Shown piece by piece: positions 24,504 to 34,189 of a stretch of 64,000 nucleotides of DNA (position 1 is the stretch's first letter; each line of letters starts with the position of its first letter). Origin of the DNA: Brevibacillus borstelensis (GTDB lineage: Bacteria; Bacillota; Bacilli; Brevibacillales; Brevibacillaceae); contig NZ_RHHO01000026.1 of the NCBI RefSeq assembly GCF_003710865.1, forward strand, positions 1-64,000, written 5' to 3'. The notes beneath the pieces are model-generated. The model was not told the DNA's origin, did no database searches, and was given only the letters and a program-made list of their open reading frames with translations. A program made the position numbers and the translations under genes.

Positions 24504-26264
24504 ATGCACGCAAATCTGCGTTCGTTTATGGAACAACTGCGCCAGCACGGGCAGTTAATCGAGATTGACGCGCCAGTGGACCCAAATCTGGAGCTGGCTG
24601 AGATACACCGGAGGGTCATCCAGGAGGAAGGACCTGCACTCCTGTTCACCAATGTAAAAGGAAAAACATTCCCGGTCGTGACCAACCTGTTCGGCACAGC
24701 CGAGCGTGTGGACATGGCATTCGGTCCAAAACCGGAAACGATTGTAAAAGACCTGGTTCACGGGTTGGACAAGCTGATGCCGCCTTCGCTCTCCGGATTG
24801 TGGGAGCTGCGGTCGCCTCTGCTGGAAGTGATGCGTACCGGTACGAAGACGGTATCCCAAGGACAGGCTCCCGTCACCCAAGTAAGTACAACAGAAGTCG
24901 ATATGACAGCGTTGCCTGCATTGACGAGCTGGCATCTGGACGGAGGTCCATTCGTTACGCTTCCGCTCGTTTACACCGAGCATCCAGAGACAAAGCAGCA
25001 CAATCTGGGGATGTACCGCATCCAGATATACGACAAAAATACGACAGGCATGCACTGGCAGATCCACAAGGGCGGCGGTTTTCATTACTACGAAGCGGAA
25101 AAACAAAATCGCTCGCTGCCTGTTTCGCTGACGATCGGCGGACCGCCCGCCCTCATTTTGTCCGCGATCTCTCCTCTGCCCGAGATGGTGCCGGAGCTTG
25201 TCTTTGCTTCATTAGTAATGGGAGATAAATTGAAGATGGTGGAGGTGCCCAACCATCCGCACCGCATCGTTGCAGATGCCGAGTTTGTTTTTGCGGGAGA
25301 AGTTCCACCGCATGTCCGCAGACCGGAGGGGCCGTTTGGAGACCACTTCGGCTATTACTCGCTGACGCATGATTTCCCGGTATTTCAAGTAAAACAAATG
25401 TTCCGCCGCAAGGATGCCATCTACCCGGCTACAGTCGTCGGGAAGCCGCGTCAGGAGGACTACTATATCGGCGAGTACCTGCAGCGCCTGCTCTCTCCGC
25501 TGTTCCCTGTCGTCATGCCTGGCGTCAAAGCGATCTGGGCTTACTGTGAGACCGGGGTTCACGCTCTCGCAGGGGCGATCGTCCGGGAAAGCTATTATAA
25601 GGAAGCGATGGCTCATGCCTTCCGGATCATGGGCGAAGGACAATTGACGCTGACCAAGTTTTTGATGGTCACGGATGTCCCTTGCGATTTGGCTAATTTT
25701 AGGAATTTTATGGAAATCGTTCTTGCCCGCTTCCAGCCGGAGCGCGATCTGCTGATCGTCAACGATACGTCCGGCGATACACTGGATTATACCGGCCGGA
25801 AATTCAACCATGGTTCAAAAGGGATCATGCTGGGGATCGGAGACCCTGTTCGGGAGCTGCCCAAAGAATACAAGGGGGAAGGCATCCCGAATACTTCCCG
25901 GATCCAACTGTTCTGCGGCGGATGTCTCGTCATCTCCGGTCCGTCCTTTGAGGAGAATCCGCAGTTTGGCGAAGAAATTCTGCCGTACGTAAACGAGCAT
26001 TGCAAAGAGTGGCCGATGATCTGCATCGTCGATGATGCCTCGATTGCAAATGACCAAAGCCAGTTTTTATGGACCGTCTTCACCCGCTTTGATCCGGCTC
26101 ATGATCTATATGCAAAAGCGACCATTTCCCGCAACAAGATTCGCTATGAAGGTCCGCTGGTAGTCGATGCGCGAATGAAGCCATTCTACCCCGACGAAGT
26201 GGAGACTCACCCGGATATTGCCAAGCTCGTCGATCAAAGATGGAAGGAATACTTTCCGAAATAA
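24504..26264 (+). CDS. UbiD-family decarboxylase
   Basis: About 586 aa. Family signatures: LRSFMEQLRQHGQLIEID at the N-terminus, the prenylated-FMN region with TGMHWQIHKGGG, and RRPEGPFGDHFGYYS carrying the Glu of the catalytic set. These enzymes decarboxylate aromatic or unsaturated acids using prenyl-FMN made by UbiX, which is not in the window. A role in menaquinone synthesis or aromatic acid breakdown is possible. ATG 24504 was chosen because GGAGGT lies 8 nt before it. Followed by a terminator, so not in the permease operon. Confidence 0.88.
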   Translation: MHANLRSFMEQLRQHGQLIEIDAPVDPNLELAEIHRRVIQEEGPALLFTNVKGKTFPVVTNLFGTAERVDMAFGPKPETIVKDLVHGLDKLMPPSLSGLWELRSPLLEVMRTGTKTVSQGQAPVTQVSTTEVDMTALPALTSWHLDGGPFVTLPLVYTEHPETKQHNLGMYRIQIYDKNTTGMHWQIHKGGGFHYYEAEKQNRSLPVSLTIGGPPALILSAISPLPEMVPELVFASLVMGDKLKMVEVPNHPHRIVADAEFVFAGEVPPHVRRPEGPFGDHFGYYSLTHDFPVFQVKQMFRRKDAIYPATVVGKPRQEDYYIGEYLQRLLSPLFPVVMPGVKAIWAYCETGVHALAGAIVRESYYKEAMAHAFRIMGEGQLTLTKFLMVTDVPCDLANFRNFMEIVLARFQPERDLLIVNDTSGDTLDYTGRKFNHGSKGIMLGIGDPVRELPKEYKGEGIPNTSRIQLFCGGCLVISGPSFEENPQFGEEILPYVNEHCKEWPMICIVDDASIANDQSQFLWTVFTRFDPAHDLYAKATISRNKIRYEGPLVVDARMKPFYPDEVETHPDIAKLVDQRWKEYFPK

Positions 26265-26275
26265 CAAGCACCACA

Positions 26276-26305
26276 GCACCCGGAGCAATCATGCCGGGTG
26301 CTTTT
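26276..26305 (+). terminator. Terminator after the UbiD gene
   Basis: Perfect GCACCCGG / CCGGGTGC stem followed by TTTT. Confidence 0.85.
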
Positions 26306-26355
26306 CTGGTTTCTTTATGTGAGAAAATTCTGTCATTTCTCGTCGGACTGTCCAA

Positions 26356-26361
26356 TATAAT
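26356..26361 (+). promoter_or_regulatory. -10 element of the NCS1 permease gene
   Basis: Perfect TATAAT 71 nt before the start codon, with no good -35, which would suit activator control. GGACTGTCC just upstream is a short palindrome. Confidence 0.45.
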
Positions 26362-26432
26362 GTAGCATCTTGTATCCGAGCAACGCTTATGTTGGTCGGT
26401 TCCTATTTTCTTTATAAAGGAGGGAGTTATTC

Positions 26433-27920
26433 ATGAAGACCCAGGTGGATTCGGACGGCATCGTCACCCTGACCAAGGAAGGCGAAAATCTGATCAAAGA
26501 CAGCCCTCTGTTCAACGATGGGCTGCGGCCAACCACGATGGCTGAGCACAACTGGACTTCGTACAACTTTGCCAGCTTGTGGATCGGCATGTCGATCTGC
26601 TTGCCCGCCTACTCGCTCGCGGCCGGATTAATCGCCCTCGGCATGAACTGGTGGCAGGCGATCATCACCATCATCCTGGGCAACTGTATCGTCCTTATCC
26701 CTATTCTCCTTAATTCCCATGCGGGCACAAAATTCGGGATTCCGTATCCGGTCTACGCCCGTCTCTGGTTTGGCTCCAAAGGGGCACACATTCCTGCCGT
26801 AGCGAGAGGTCTTGTCGGCGCGGGCTGGTTTGGGATCAACTGCTGGTTTGGCGGGACCGCTATCGATACCCTGCTGATGTCCATGAGCAGTTGGGGCAAT
26901 GTGCCTGGCCATACCTGGATTGCTTTTTTCGGGTTCTGGGCGCTAAACGTCTGGATCGCCTACAGAGGACCTGAAGCGATTAAAAAGATGGAGTTCTGGG
27001 CTGCTCCGACGTTGATCATCATGTCCCTCGCCCTGCTGATTTGGGCGTTGACAAAAGCTGGCGGCTGGGGACCGATGCTCTCGGCTCCCTCCAAATTTAC
27101 AACCGCTGGCGAGTTTTTTAAAGTCTTCTTTCCTTCCCTTACCGGTGCCATTGCCTTCTGGGCAACGATGGCGCTGAATATTCCCGACTTTTGCCGATAC
27201 GCCAAGAGCCAGCGAGCTCAAATTGCCGGTCAATCCGTAGCGCTGCCGACGACCATGGGAGGCTTCTCCTTTATCGGGGTCGCTGTTGCCTCTGCTACCG
27301 TCGTCATTTTTGGGGAAGCGATCTGGGACCCTGCGGCCGTCCTCGCGAAGTTCTCTCCGCTTGCCATCTTCTTTGGAACAATTGGCATCATCCTGGCCAC
27401 GCTGACGACCAATGTTGCCGCGAACGTCGTAGCTCCTGCACGGGCCATCGAAAACCTTTCCCCGCGCAAAATGAGCTTTGGGGCTGGCGCAATCATTACC
27501 GGAGTCGTCGCACTCGTTATGCAGCCATGGTATATTTTGGATAATTTCGGCAATTATATTTTCCTGTGGCTCGGAACTTATGCCGCTCTGCTGGGACCGA
27601 TAGACGGCATCGCGATCGCAGACTACTGGCTGGTCCGCAAACAGCGAATTCACTTGACGGAGCTGTATCGCACAAACGGAATTTACTCGTACAGGGGCGG
27701 CTATAACTGGAATGCCATCTGGGCCATGCTGCTCGGGATTGCTGTTCCTTTTGTCAGCAGGCTCATTCCCGGATTAGGGTTCATCTGGGATAATGCCTGG
27801 ACGATCGGATTGTTCGTCTCCCTGATCTTCTACACCTGGTTTATGAAACGAAGCTCCAGCCTGATAAGCCAGGCGGATTACGAGAAGATTACCGCCAAGG
27901 CAGAGGCGCATGCTTCCTAA
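26433..27920 (+). CDS. NCS1-family permease (uracil/allantoin/hydantoin type)
   Basis: 495 aa with about 12 membrane helices. NCS1 marks: LRPTTMAEHNWTSYNFASLWIGMS at the start of the transport core, GAGWFGINCWFGG, and the NIPDFCRYAKSQ loop. It imports a nucleobase or hydantoin by cation symport. The pyrimidine-catabolism genes 2.5 kb downstream make uracil or dihydrouracil the likely substrate, by context only. AAGGAGGG 8 nt before the ATG. Confidence 0.88.
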   Translation: MKTQVDSDGIVTLTKEGENLIKDSPLFNDGLRPTTMAEHNWTSYNFASLWIGMSICLPAYSLAAGLIALGMNWWQAIITIILGNCIVLIPILLNSHAGTKFGIPYPVYARLWFGSKGAHIPAVARGLVGAGWFGINCWFGGTAIDTLLMSMSSWGNVPGHTWIAFFGFWALNVWIAYRGPEAIKKMEFWAAPTLIIMSLALLIWALTKAGGWGPMLSAPSKFTTAGEFFKVFFPSLTGAIAFWATMALNIPDFCRYAKSQRAQIAGQSVALPTTMGGFSFIGVAVASATVVIFGEAIWDPAAVLAKFSPLAIFFGTIGIILATLTTNVAANVVAPARAIENLSPRKMSFGAGAIITGVVALVMQPWYILDNFGNYIFLWLGTYAALLGPIDGIAIADYWLVRKQRIHLTELYRTNGIYSYRGGYNWNAIWAMLLGIAVPFVSRLIPGLGFIWDNAWTIGLFVSLIFYTWFMKRSSSLISQADYEKITAKAEAHAS

Positions 27921-27984
27921 TTAAATGTGCATACTTCCCGATGAAATGCATTCTACTGCTGCGCTAGCGTAAAAAGTGACGTAA

Positions 27985-28020
27985 TAAAAGCTCCGCCGTT
28001 CATTTGGCGGAGCTTCTCTT
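27985..28020. terminator. Bidirectional terminator between permease and chemoreceptor
   Basis: AAGCTCCGCC / GGCGGAGCTT stem with TCTCTTTT on the plus side and TTTTATT on the minus side. Confidence 0.85.
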
Positions 28021-28030
28021 TTGCTGATCT

Positions 28031-29743
28031 TTACATTTTAAACCGGCTAATGGACAATTGCAGCTCATGGGAAAGCTTGCTCAGATTTTCACTGGAGTTG
28101 GTGATTTCCTGCATGGACGCCAGCTGTTCCTCTGATGTCGCGGCAACACCGCGCGTATGGTCGGAAGCCTCCTGCGCCAACCGGTTCATTTCATCCATCG
28201 AGGAGGCGACTTGCTGTATGCTTGCCGACATTTGTTCGGTCGCCGCGGATACCTCCTGAATCTGTTCAGCGATCGTTTGCGATGAAGAGACGATGCGCTG
28301 GAAGGCTTCTCCTGCCTCACGGACGATCACACTGCCCGTTTCCGCTTCCCGGGTGCCTTGTTTAATTGCATTCACAACCTGTGCCGTTTCATTTTGAATA
28401 TCCTGGATCAATCTCTCAATCTCGCGGGCAGACTCTTCCGATTGCTCAGCCAATTTTCGCACCTCGTCAGCCACAACGGCAAAGCCGCGGCCTTGTTCGC
28501 CGGCACGGGCCGCTTCGATGGCAGCGTTCAGCGCGAGCAAGTTGGTTTGGGAAGCGATTCCCGTAATGACCTGAACGATCTCTCCGATCGCCTCGGAGCG
28601 GACACCTAGCAGCTGCACCATTTCGGCAGCGCGGCTTACTGCTTCATTGATCGCGGTCATCTGATCGACTGCGGACTGAATGCGTTCATTGCCTTGCTCT
28701 GCTTCCTGGGCGGCTTGTCCGGAGAATTCGGAGACGGAGCCCGAGGTTTCGGCGATACGTTGTACAGCCAGGGCCATCTCCTCCATGACGCGTACACCTT
28801 CCTGGGAGCGAAGTGTATGTACCTCTGACCCGGAAGCGATCTCCTCGATGGCAGCAGCTGCCTGCTCTGACGCTCTCGCTGTCTGCTCTGCGCTCGCATG
28901 GAGCTCCTCGGAGGAAGCCGCTACCTGTTCACTCGCCACTTTTACCTGATCGATCAGGAGACGCAGCTCAGATACAAGTCGGTTGAAGGCCAATCCCAGC
29001 GTCCCGACTTCGTCTTTCCCTGTATACTCAACTGACTTCACTGCCAAATTTCCGCTAGCGAGCTCTTCCAATTTGGAAGCGACGTCGCGAAGCGGGTTGG
29101 CGATCATCCGGGCGATGGCAAATCCGACGCTGAGCGCAAGGACAATCGCAAGCACCGCGATTCCGAGCATCGTAATTTCTACGGCTTTCGCCTCTGCGGT
29201 ATTTACGTTATTCGTTTCTTCTGCTCTTGCGGAATTGTAATCTGCCCAGGATTTTAGCTCTTGGTTAATCCCGTTCAGCGTCGATTCCGTCGCACGGAAG
29301 AAAGCAAAGGCTTCGTCCGGATTTTTTTCTTCTACCAAATGGATCACGACTTTTTGATCGCCCCGGTATTTTTCCAACAGCGTCTTCAGCGTTTCCAGAA
29401 TTTCTGTCTCCTGTTCTGAAGTTGCAGACTCCTGAAGCTTTGCCAGCAACGCATCAGACTCCGCCACCAGGTCCTGGTACTGCTGTTTGTAATCTCTTTG
29501 TTTGGAAGGGCTCGTTTCCAGCATCATTTTATACATAATTGCCTCGATCTGTCTTGTCTCTGTGCGGAGCTCGTTCACCCACTTGATCGGCAACAGCTGA
29601 TCCTGGTACATCGTGGACATCCGTGTTTCCGCTTTCATTAAATTGTAGTAGCCAGTAGCCCCTACTCCTCCCAAGAAAACACTCATCAAAATAACCAGAC
29701 TCATTAGCTTTGTCCGTGTCTGCATGTTGCGCAAAAGTTTCAT
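28031..29743 (-). CDS. Methyl-accepting chemotaxis protein
   Basis: 570 aa. Helix 1 (~13-33), a helical four-helix-bundle ligand domain of ~160 residues, helix 2 (~190-212), HAMP ([20 protein letters not shown]), and a long signalling coiled coil with the conserved hairpin [46 protein letters not shown] described here only by its ends (about residues 390-435). The ligand is unknown. AAGGAG is 13 nt before the ATG, longer than usual. Confidence 0.93.
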   Translation of the reverse strand: MKLLRNMQTRTKLMSLVILMSVFLGGVGATGYYNLMKAETRMSTMYQDQLLPIKWVNELRTETRQIEAIMYKMMLETSPSKQRDYKQQYQDLVAESDALLAKLQESATSEQETEILETLKTLLEKYRGDQKVVIHLVEEKNPDEAFAFFRATESTLNGINQELKSWADYNSARAEETNNVNTAEAKAVEITMLGIAVLAIVLALSVGFAIARMIANPLRDVASKLEELASGNLAVKSVEYTGKDEVGTLGLAFNRLVSELRLLIDQVKVASEQVAASSEELHASAEQTARASEQAAAAIEEIASGSEVHTLRSQEGVRVMEEMALAVQRIAETSGSVSEFSGQAAQEAEQGNERIQSAVDQMTAINEAVSRAAEMVQLLGVRSEAIGEIVQVITGIASQTNLLALNAAIEAARAGEQGRGFAVVADEVRKLAEQSEESAREIERLIQDIQNETAQVVNAIKQGTREAETGSVIVREAGEAFQRIVSSSQTIAEQIQEVSAATEQMSASIQQVASSMDEMNRLAQEASDHTRGVAATSEEQLASMQEITNSSENLSKLSHELQLSISRFKM

Positions 29744-29838
29744 GTCTTGAGGCCATCTCCTTATTTTATAATCATAATTGCTGAAAATGGTCGAATAATG
29801 TCTAATTCTACCAAAGGAGGATGGACAAGTCGATAGTT

Positions 29839-30363
29839 TTACGACGAAACTCCTACATCAAATACTGAAAACAATGAAATGTTGGAAATTTGCTCGTCGG
29901 GGCTATAACAAATGTAATAGGTCAATTCGTCGCTTATCCGATAACAGATCCCGTTGTAGCCTTGTTCGATCAAGTAAAGTCTGATTTGTTCTCCGGTCCA
30001 GTCCAGCCATTCCTGGTCGTCCATTTCGGCTGACAACCGGTTCAGGTCGTCCTCTGAATGCCGGGATTGCAGGGCATCCAGACGCAGCTGATTCTCTCCG
30101 TATTGTTCATGCAGAGAAAAAAGTCCCGCAGTTCTCAACTCCTGCCTGAGGATGGCCGCCTGGTCCCAAGTCGTTTCCGCATGACAAATGGCATACTGAG
30201 CCGCTACCTTCATATTGCTGACAAGATACACGCCAGAACCGAACACAGCTTTGGCGATAGCCCCGTTGACAAATTGTCTGCGTTCGTGCCGTTCATATCT
30301 TTGCAGCTTGACGACTCGCTCGGCTTCCCTGTATTCAACTCCCCGATAGACGATCTTCTTCAT
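29839..30363 (-). CDS. ADP-ribosyltransferase-fold-like protein (candidate)
   Basis: 174 aa, soluble. Features in order: VYRG (residues 5-8), [17 protein letters not shown] (42-58), a helical middle, then [10 protein letters not shown] and [15 protein letters not shown] near the end (133-160). This arrangement is like ART domains in phage polyvalent and toxin proteins, where Y-R-G binds NAD and a final strand ends in a F/Y-x-P-x-Q-I motif. Glu146 would be the candidate catalytic Glu. Recognition is by eye and tentative. It has its own GAGGAG site and no obvious antitoxin partner. Confidence 0.5.
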   Translation of the reverse strand: MKKIVYRGVEYREAERVVKLQRYERHERRQFVNGAIAKAVFGSGVYLVSNMKVAAQYAICHAETTWDQAAILRQELRTAGLFSLHEQYGENQLRLDALQSRHSEDDLNRLSAEMDDQEWLDWTGEQIRLYLIEQGYNGICYRISDELTYYICYSPDEQISNISLFSVFDVGVSS

Positions 30364-30413
30364 GCAGAAAACTCCTCTTCACGATTCAACTCCAGCGGCG
30401 TATCCCAAACGGG

Positions 30414-30442
30414 AAAAGAGGGGGCGCCACACCGCGCCACCC
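30414..30442 (-). terminator. Probable terminator after the ureidopropionase gene
   Basis: GC-rich hairpin GGGTGGCGC / GCGCCCCC with one bulge, then TCTTTTCCC on the minus strand. Confidence 0.55.
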
Positions 30443-30480
30443 TGCTTTTCGCTGCTGGGCCATTCCCATTGCCATGCGAT

Positions 30481-31371
30481 TTAAGGGAGCAATTTGACCA
30501 TATCATCGTAGGTCTCAGGTCGCCGGTCGCGGTAGAATTGCCACGTATCCCGCACCTGATGGATCAGATTTTTATCCATTTCCGCGATGATCACCTCATC
30601 CTGATTTCTGCTGCCGACTGCTACGAATTGTCCCCGGGGGTCTACCAGATACGATTGACCGTAAAATTCCCCCATGTTCCACGGCGCTTCCACTCCCACT
30701 CTGTTAATCGCAGCGACATAGTATCCATTGGCTACAGCATGAGCCGGCTGTTCGAGCTTCCAGAGATATTCGGAGAGGCCGGCCACAGTCGCCGACGGAT
30801 TGAAGACGATTTCGGCTCCATTCAGCCCAAGCAGCCTGGCCCCTTCCGGAAAATGACGATCATAGCAGATGTAGACGCCCACTTTTGCAAAGGCCGTCTC
30901 AAAGACGGGATAGCCAAAATTTCCCGGTTTGAAATAGTATTTCTCCCAAAAACCGCAGCCGTTGTCGCCGACTCCCACGTGGGGGATGTGCTGCTTGCGG
31001 TATTTGCCGAGGTAACGGCCGTCCGCATCGATCACAGCAGCAGTATTGTAGTAGGTACCAATACCTACCCGCTCATAGACCGGCAGAATGAGCACCGTCC
31101 CCAGCTCTTTGGCCAGCGACTGAAATTGCTGGACGGTCGGCCCATCCGGGACCTCCTCGGCCGCTTCATACCATTTGGTGTTTTGTTCGGCGCAGAAGTA
31201 CGGACCGTAAAAGATTTCTTGCAGACAGATAATTTGAGCGCCTCTGCCCGCTGCCTCGCGAACCAGCCGGACGTGTTTTTCGATTGCCTTTTCTTTATGG
31301 ACGTGGACCGGCTCATCGCCGTGAACGTCGTTTTTCGCCTGGATCAGGCCGATTGTTACCTTGTTTGCCAT
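30481..31371 (-). CDS. pydC: Beta-ureidopropionase (nitrilase-superfamily N-carbamoyl amidohydrolase)
   Basis: About 296 aa. The nitrilase triad is visible: Glu in CLQEIFYG, Lys in GKYRKQHIP and Cys in VGVYICYDRHFPE. It hydrolyses N-carbamoyl-beta-alanine to beta-alanine, CO2 and ammonia, the third step of the reductive pyrimidine pathway. Last gene of a four-gene operon, 34 nt after the dihydropyrimidinase gene. ATG 31371 has GGGAGG at ~12 nt; in-frame sequence upstream overlaps the previous gene and is not used. Confidence 0.9.
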   Translation of the reverse strand: MANKVTIGLIQAKNDVHGDEPVHVHKEKAIEKHVRLVREAAGRGAQIICLQEIFYGPYFCAEQNTKWYEAAEEVPDGPTVQQFQSLAKELGTVLILPVYERVGIGTYYNTAAVIDADGRYLGKYRKQHIPHVGVGDNGCGFWEKYYFKPGNFGYPVFETAFAKVGVYICYDRHFPEGARLLGLNGAEIVFNPSATVAGLSEYLWKLEQPAHAVANGYYVAAINRVGVEAPWNMGEFYGQSYLVDPRGQFVAVGSRNQDEVIIAEMDKNLIHQVRDTWQFYRDRRPETYDDMVKLLP

Positions 31372-31405
31372 AGTGGAAGTCTGCCTCCCTTCAATGGGTT
31401 TGGGG

Positions 31406-32791
31406 TTATGGCTGTTCAAAAGTAGTGCGTTTGATATACTGGCCGCTTCCTGCCTGCCCGACGAATTGCTTGTCGCGCACCACGAACGAGCCCCTCGATA
31501 GAACCGAGACGACCTCGCCGTACACTTCCATTCCTTCAAATGGGTTGTAGTCAACGTTCATATGGTGCGTTTCGACGGAAAGCGTACGCTTTACATGCGG
31601 GTCAAAAATGACGATATCGGCATCCGAGCCTACCGCAATCGTTCCTTTTCTCGGGAACATCCCAAACAGCTTCGCAGCCTTCGTAGAAGAGATGTCCACG
31701 AACTGGTTCAGGCTGATGCGTCCCTGGCGTACCCCCTCGGAATAGAGGATCGTCAAGCGGTCTTCTATCAACGGACCGCCGTTGGGAATCTTGGTGAAAT
31801 CACCTCTCCCCAGTTCTTTTTGACCCCGAAAGTTGAAAGGACAATGATCGGAGCCGACGGTCTGCAATATGCCGTTCTTCAATGCGCTCCACAGCACTTC
31901 CTGATTCCATTTCTCCCGGAGCGGCGGTGACCAGACGTATTTGGCTCCCTCGAAGTCGGGCTGATCCATGATACTCACATCCAAAGCCAAATATTGCGGA
32001 CATGTCTCCCCGTAGACATTCCAGCCTTTCTCCCGCGCCTCCGCTATCCGCTGTACCGCCGATGCACAAGAGACATGGACGACGTAAAGCTGCGAGCCCG
32101 CCAACGCGGTCAAAGCAATGGCTCTGCCCGTCGCCTCTCCTTCCGCCTCGGGCGGCCTGGTATAAGCGTGATAGATCGGATCGGTGTTCCCCTCGGCCAG
32201 TGCTTTCTTGGTCAAATAATCGAGGACATCGCCGTTTTCCGCATGCACCTGTACGAGCGCCCCCAGCTCCTTGGCCTTGACCAAGGTTTTGAACAAAGTC
32301 TCATCGTCTGCCTGGAAGACGTTTTTATATGCCATAAACACTTTCAGCGAAGTAATCCCTTCCGACGAGATGACACTCTCCAGCTCCTCCAGCACCTGAT
32401 CGTTTGCCTCCGCGATCATCAGGTGAAACCCGTAATCAATGACGGCTTTCCCGCGTGCCTTTTCATGCCAGGTCGCAATCGCCGATTTCAGCGACTCTCC
32501 TTTTTTGGTCAGACAGAAATCGACGATGCTGGTCGTTCCGCCAAATGCCGCTGCCCGGGTGCCGGTAAAGAAGTCGTCCGCCGTCACCGTGCCTCCAAAC
32601 GGCATGTCGAGGTGTGTATGCGGATCGATCCCGCCTGGAATGACATAGCATCCGGTGGCGTCGATTTCTTCCGCACCGTCAATTGACAGCTGATGACCGA
32701 TCGCGACTACCCGTTCGCCCTCGATCAATACGTCAGCCTGATACGTATCGGCTGCCGTCACTACTGTACCTCCGCGAATCCATTTTTTCAT
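31406..32791 (-). CDS. hydA: Dihydropyrimidinase (D-hydantoinase family)
   Basis: About 461 aa, the usual length. Metal-binding amidohydrolase motifs: GGIDPHTHLDMPFGG, the carboxylated Lys in SLKVFMAYKN, VHAENGD, YVVHVSCAS and GSDHCPF. Opens the ring of dihydrouracil or hydantoins to the N-carbamoyl acid. ATG 32791 has AGGAGGG 5-6 nt upstream. Second step of the pathway, between preA and pydC genes. Confidence 0.93.
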   Translation of the reverse strand: MKKWIRGGTVVTAADTYQADVLIEGERVVAIGHQLSIDGAEEIDATGCYVIPGGIDPHTHLDMPFGGTVTADDFFTGTRAAAFGGTTSIVDFCLTKKGESLKSAIATWHEKARGKAVIDYGFHLMIAEANDQVLEELESVISSEGITSLKVFMAYKNVFQADDETLFKTLVKAKELGALVQVHAENGDVLDYLTKKALAEGNTDPIYHAYTRPPEAEGEATGRAIALTALAGSQLYVVHVSCASAVQRIAEAREKGWNVYGETCPQYLALDVSIMDQPDFEGAKYVWSPPLREKWNQEVLWSALKNGILQTVGSDHCPFNFRGQKELGRGDFTKIPNGGPLIEDRLTILYSEGVRQGRISLNQFVDISSTKAAKLFGMFPRKGTIAVGSDADIVIFDPHVKRTLSVETHHMNVDYNPFEGMEVYGEVVSVLSRGSFVVRDKQFVGQAGSGQYIKRTTFEQP

Positions 32792-32884
32792 CTTATACCC
32801 TCCTCTTTTCCCGGCCCCGTCAGGGCAAATGCTCTGGCGGTATGTCTCTTGCCAGTACAAGCTATGCGTTCAGAGGTGAAAACA

Positions 32885-34171
32885 TTACTCCTGGGCCGCT
32901 TCGCAGCTTCGGTCTGCTGCCAGTGCCGCTTGCCGCTGGTTCCAAGAGAGCGGCGGCTGATCAGACGGGATTTCTACCATCTCTATCGTCCCTTCGACCG
33001 GACATACGATGGAGCAGAGATTGCAGCCGACACAGTCTTCTTCACGAACGACCAGCCTTTCTTTCCCGGTCATTTCGTCAGTCACAATATCGATGCACTG
33101 GTGAGAGGTGTCCTCGCATGCAATATGGCACTTGTTGCAATTGATGCACGTTTCCTCGTGGATGCGGGCAACGACCTTGTAATTCAAATTGAGATGGCCC
33201 CAATCGGAATAGGTGTGCACAGCTTTGCCGACGATGTCCATGACCGAAGCGATTCCCCGTTCATCCAGGTAGTTGTTCAGGCCGTCGATCATGTCCTCGA
33301 CAATCCGAAATCCGTGATGCATGGCTGCGGTGCATACCTGGACGCCGCTCGCTCCCATGAGCAAAAATTCGACTGCATCCTGCCATGTGGAAATGCCGCC
33401 AATCCCGGAGATCGGAATCCCCACCTGCGGATCGCGAGCGCATTCCGCTACCATGTTGAGCGCGATCGGCTTCACCGCTGGTCCGCAATAACCGCCGTGC
33501 GCTCCTTTTCCATCCACATGCGGGATCGGCAGCCACGAGTCCAGATCGACTCCGATCAGGCTGTTGATCGTATTGATCATGCTGACGGCATCGGCTCCCC
33601 CCTCTGACGCTGCACGGGCTGTGAAGCGGATATCTGTTATGTTTGGCGTCAGCTTGACGATGACAGGCGTCTGGGCGACTTCCTTGACCCACTCTACCTG
33701 CTGCCGGATCAGGTCGGGGTGCTGACCTACTGCCGAGCCCATGCCGCGTTCCGCCATGCCGTGCGGACAGCCAAAGTTCAGCTCCAGTCCGTCTACCCCT
33801 ATGGCCTCCACTTTCTTCACGATTTCATGCCACGCTTCGCGCTTGTGCTCGACCATGAGCGAAGCGATCAACGTGTGCTTCGGAAACAGCTTTTTGGTCT
33901 CCAGCATTTCCTTCAGGTTTTCCTCGAGCGGTCTGTCCGTGATCAGCTCGATGTTGTTGAAGCCGAGCACCCGCTGTCCTCCGAAGTGAAGTCCGGCAAA
34001 CCGGGACGTCACGTTTATGATCGGTTCCCCCAGTGTCTTCCAGACTGCTCCTCCCCACCCCGCATCAAACGCCCGCTGCACCTGATAGCCGGAATTGGTA
34101 GGCGGTGCTGAAGCCAGCCAAAACGGATTGGGCGACTCGATTCCCGCCAAATTAATGCGTAAATCTGCCAT
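32885..34171 (-). CDS. preA: NAD-dependent dihydropyrimidine dehydrogenase, catalytic subunit PreA
   Basis: 428 aa. A DHOD-like FMN barrel (residues ~1-300) with LELNFGCPHGM and the catalytic-loop region, then two 4Fe-4S motifs, CINCNKCHIACEDTSHQC and CVGCNLCSIVCP. It reduces uracil or thymine to the 5,6-dihydro form (or the reverse) with electrons from PreT. 18 nt after preT. AAGGAGG about 9 nt before the ATG. Confidence 0.93.
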   Translation of the reverse strand: MADLRINLAGIESPNPFWLASAPPTNSGYQVQRAFDAGWGGAVWKTLGEPIINVTSRFAGLHFGGQRVLGFNNIELITDRPLEENLKEMLETKKLFPKHTLIASLMVEHKREAWHEIVKKVEAIGVDGLELNFGCPHGMAERGMGSAVGQHPDLIRQQVEWVKEVAQTPVIVKLTPNITDIRFTARAASEGGADAVSMINTINSLIGVDLDSWLPIPHVDGKGAHGGYCGPAVKPIALNMVAECARDPQVGIPISGIGGISTWQDAVEFLLMGASGVQVCTAAMHHGFRIVEDMIDGLNNYLDERGIASVMDIVGKAVHTYSDWGHLNLNYKVVARIHEETCINCNKCHIACEDTSHQCIDIVTDEMTGKERLVVREEDCVGCNLCSIVCPVEGTIEMVEIPSDQPPLSWNQRQAALAADRSCEAAQE

Positions 34172-34189
34172 TGTTTCTACGCCTCCTTC

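Noticed and set aside
29812..29870. AAAGGAGG followed by a 15-codon plus-strand frame
   Set aside because: Very short, overlaps the end of the ART-like gene and has no terminator; likely chance.
30058..31425. Plus-strand open frame of 455 codons antisense to the ureidopropionase gene
   Set aside because: It lies over a well-supported nitrilase gene, has no ribosome site and no protein-like motifs; a shadow of codon bias.
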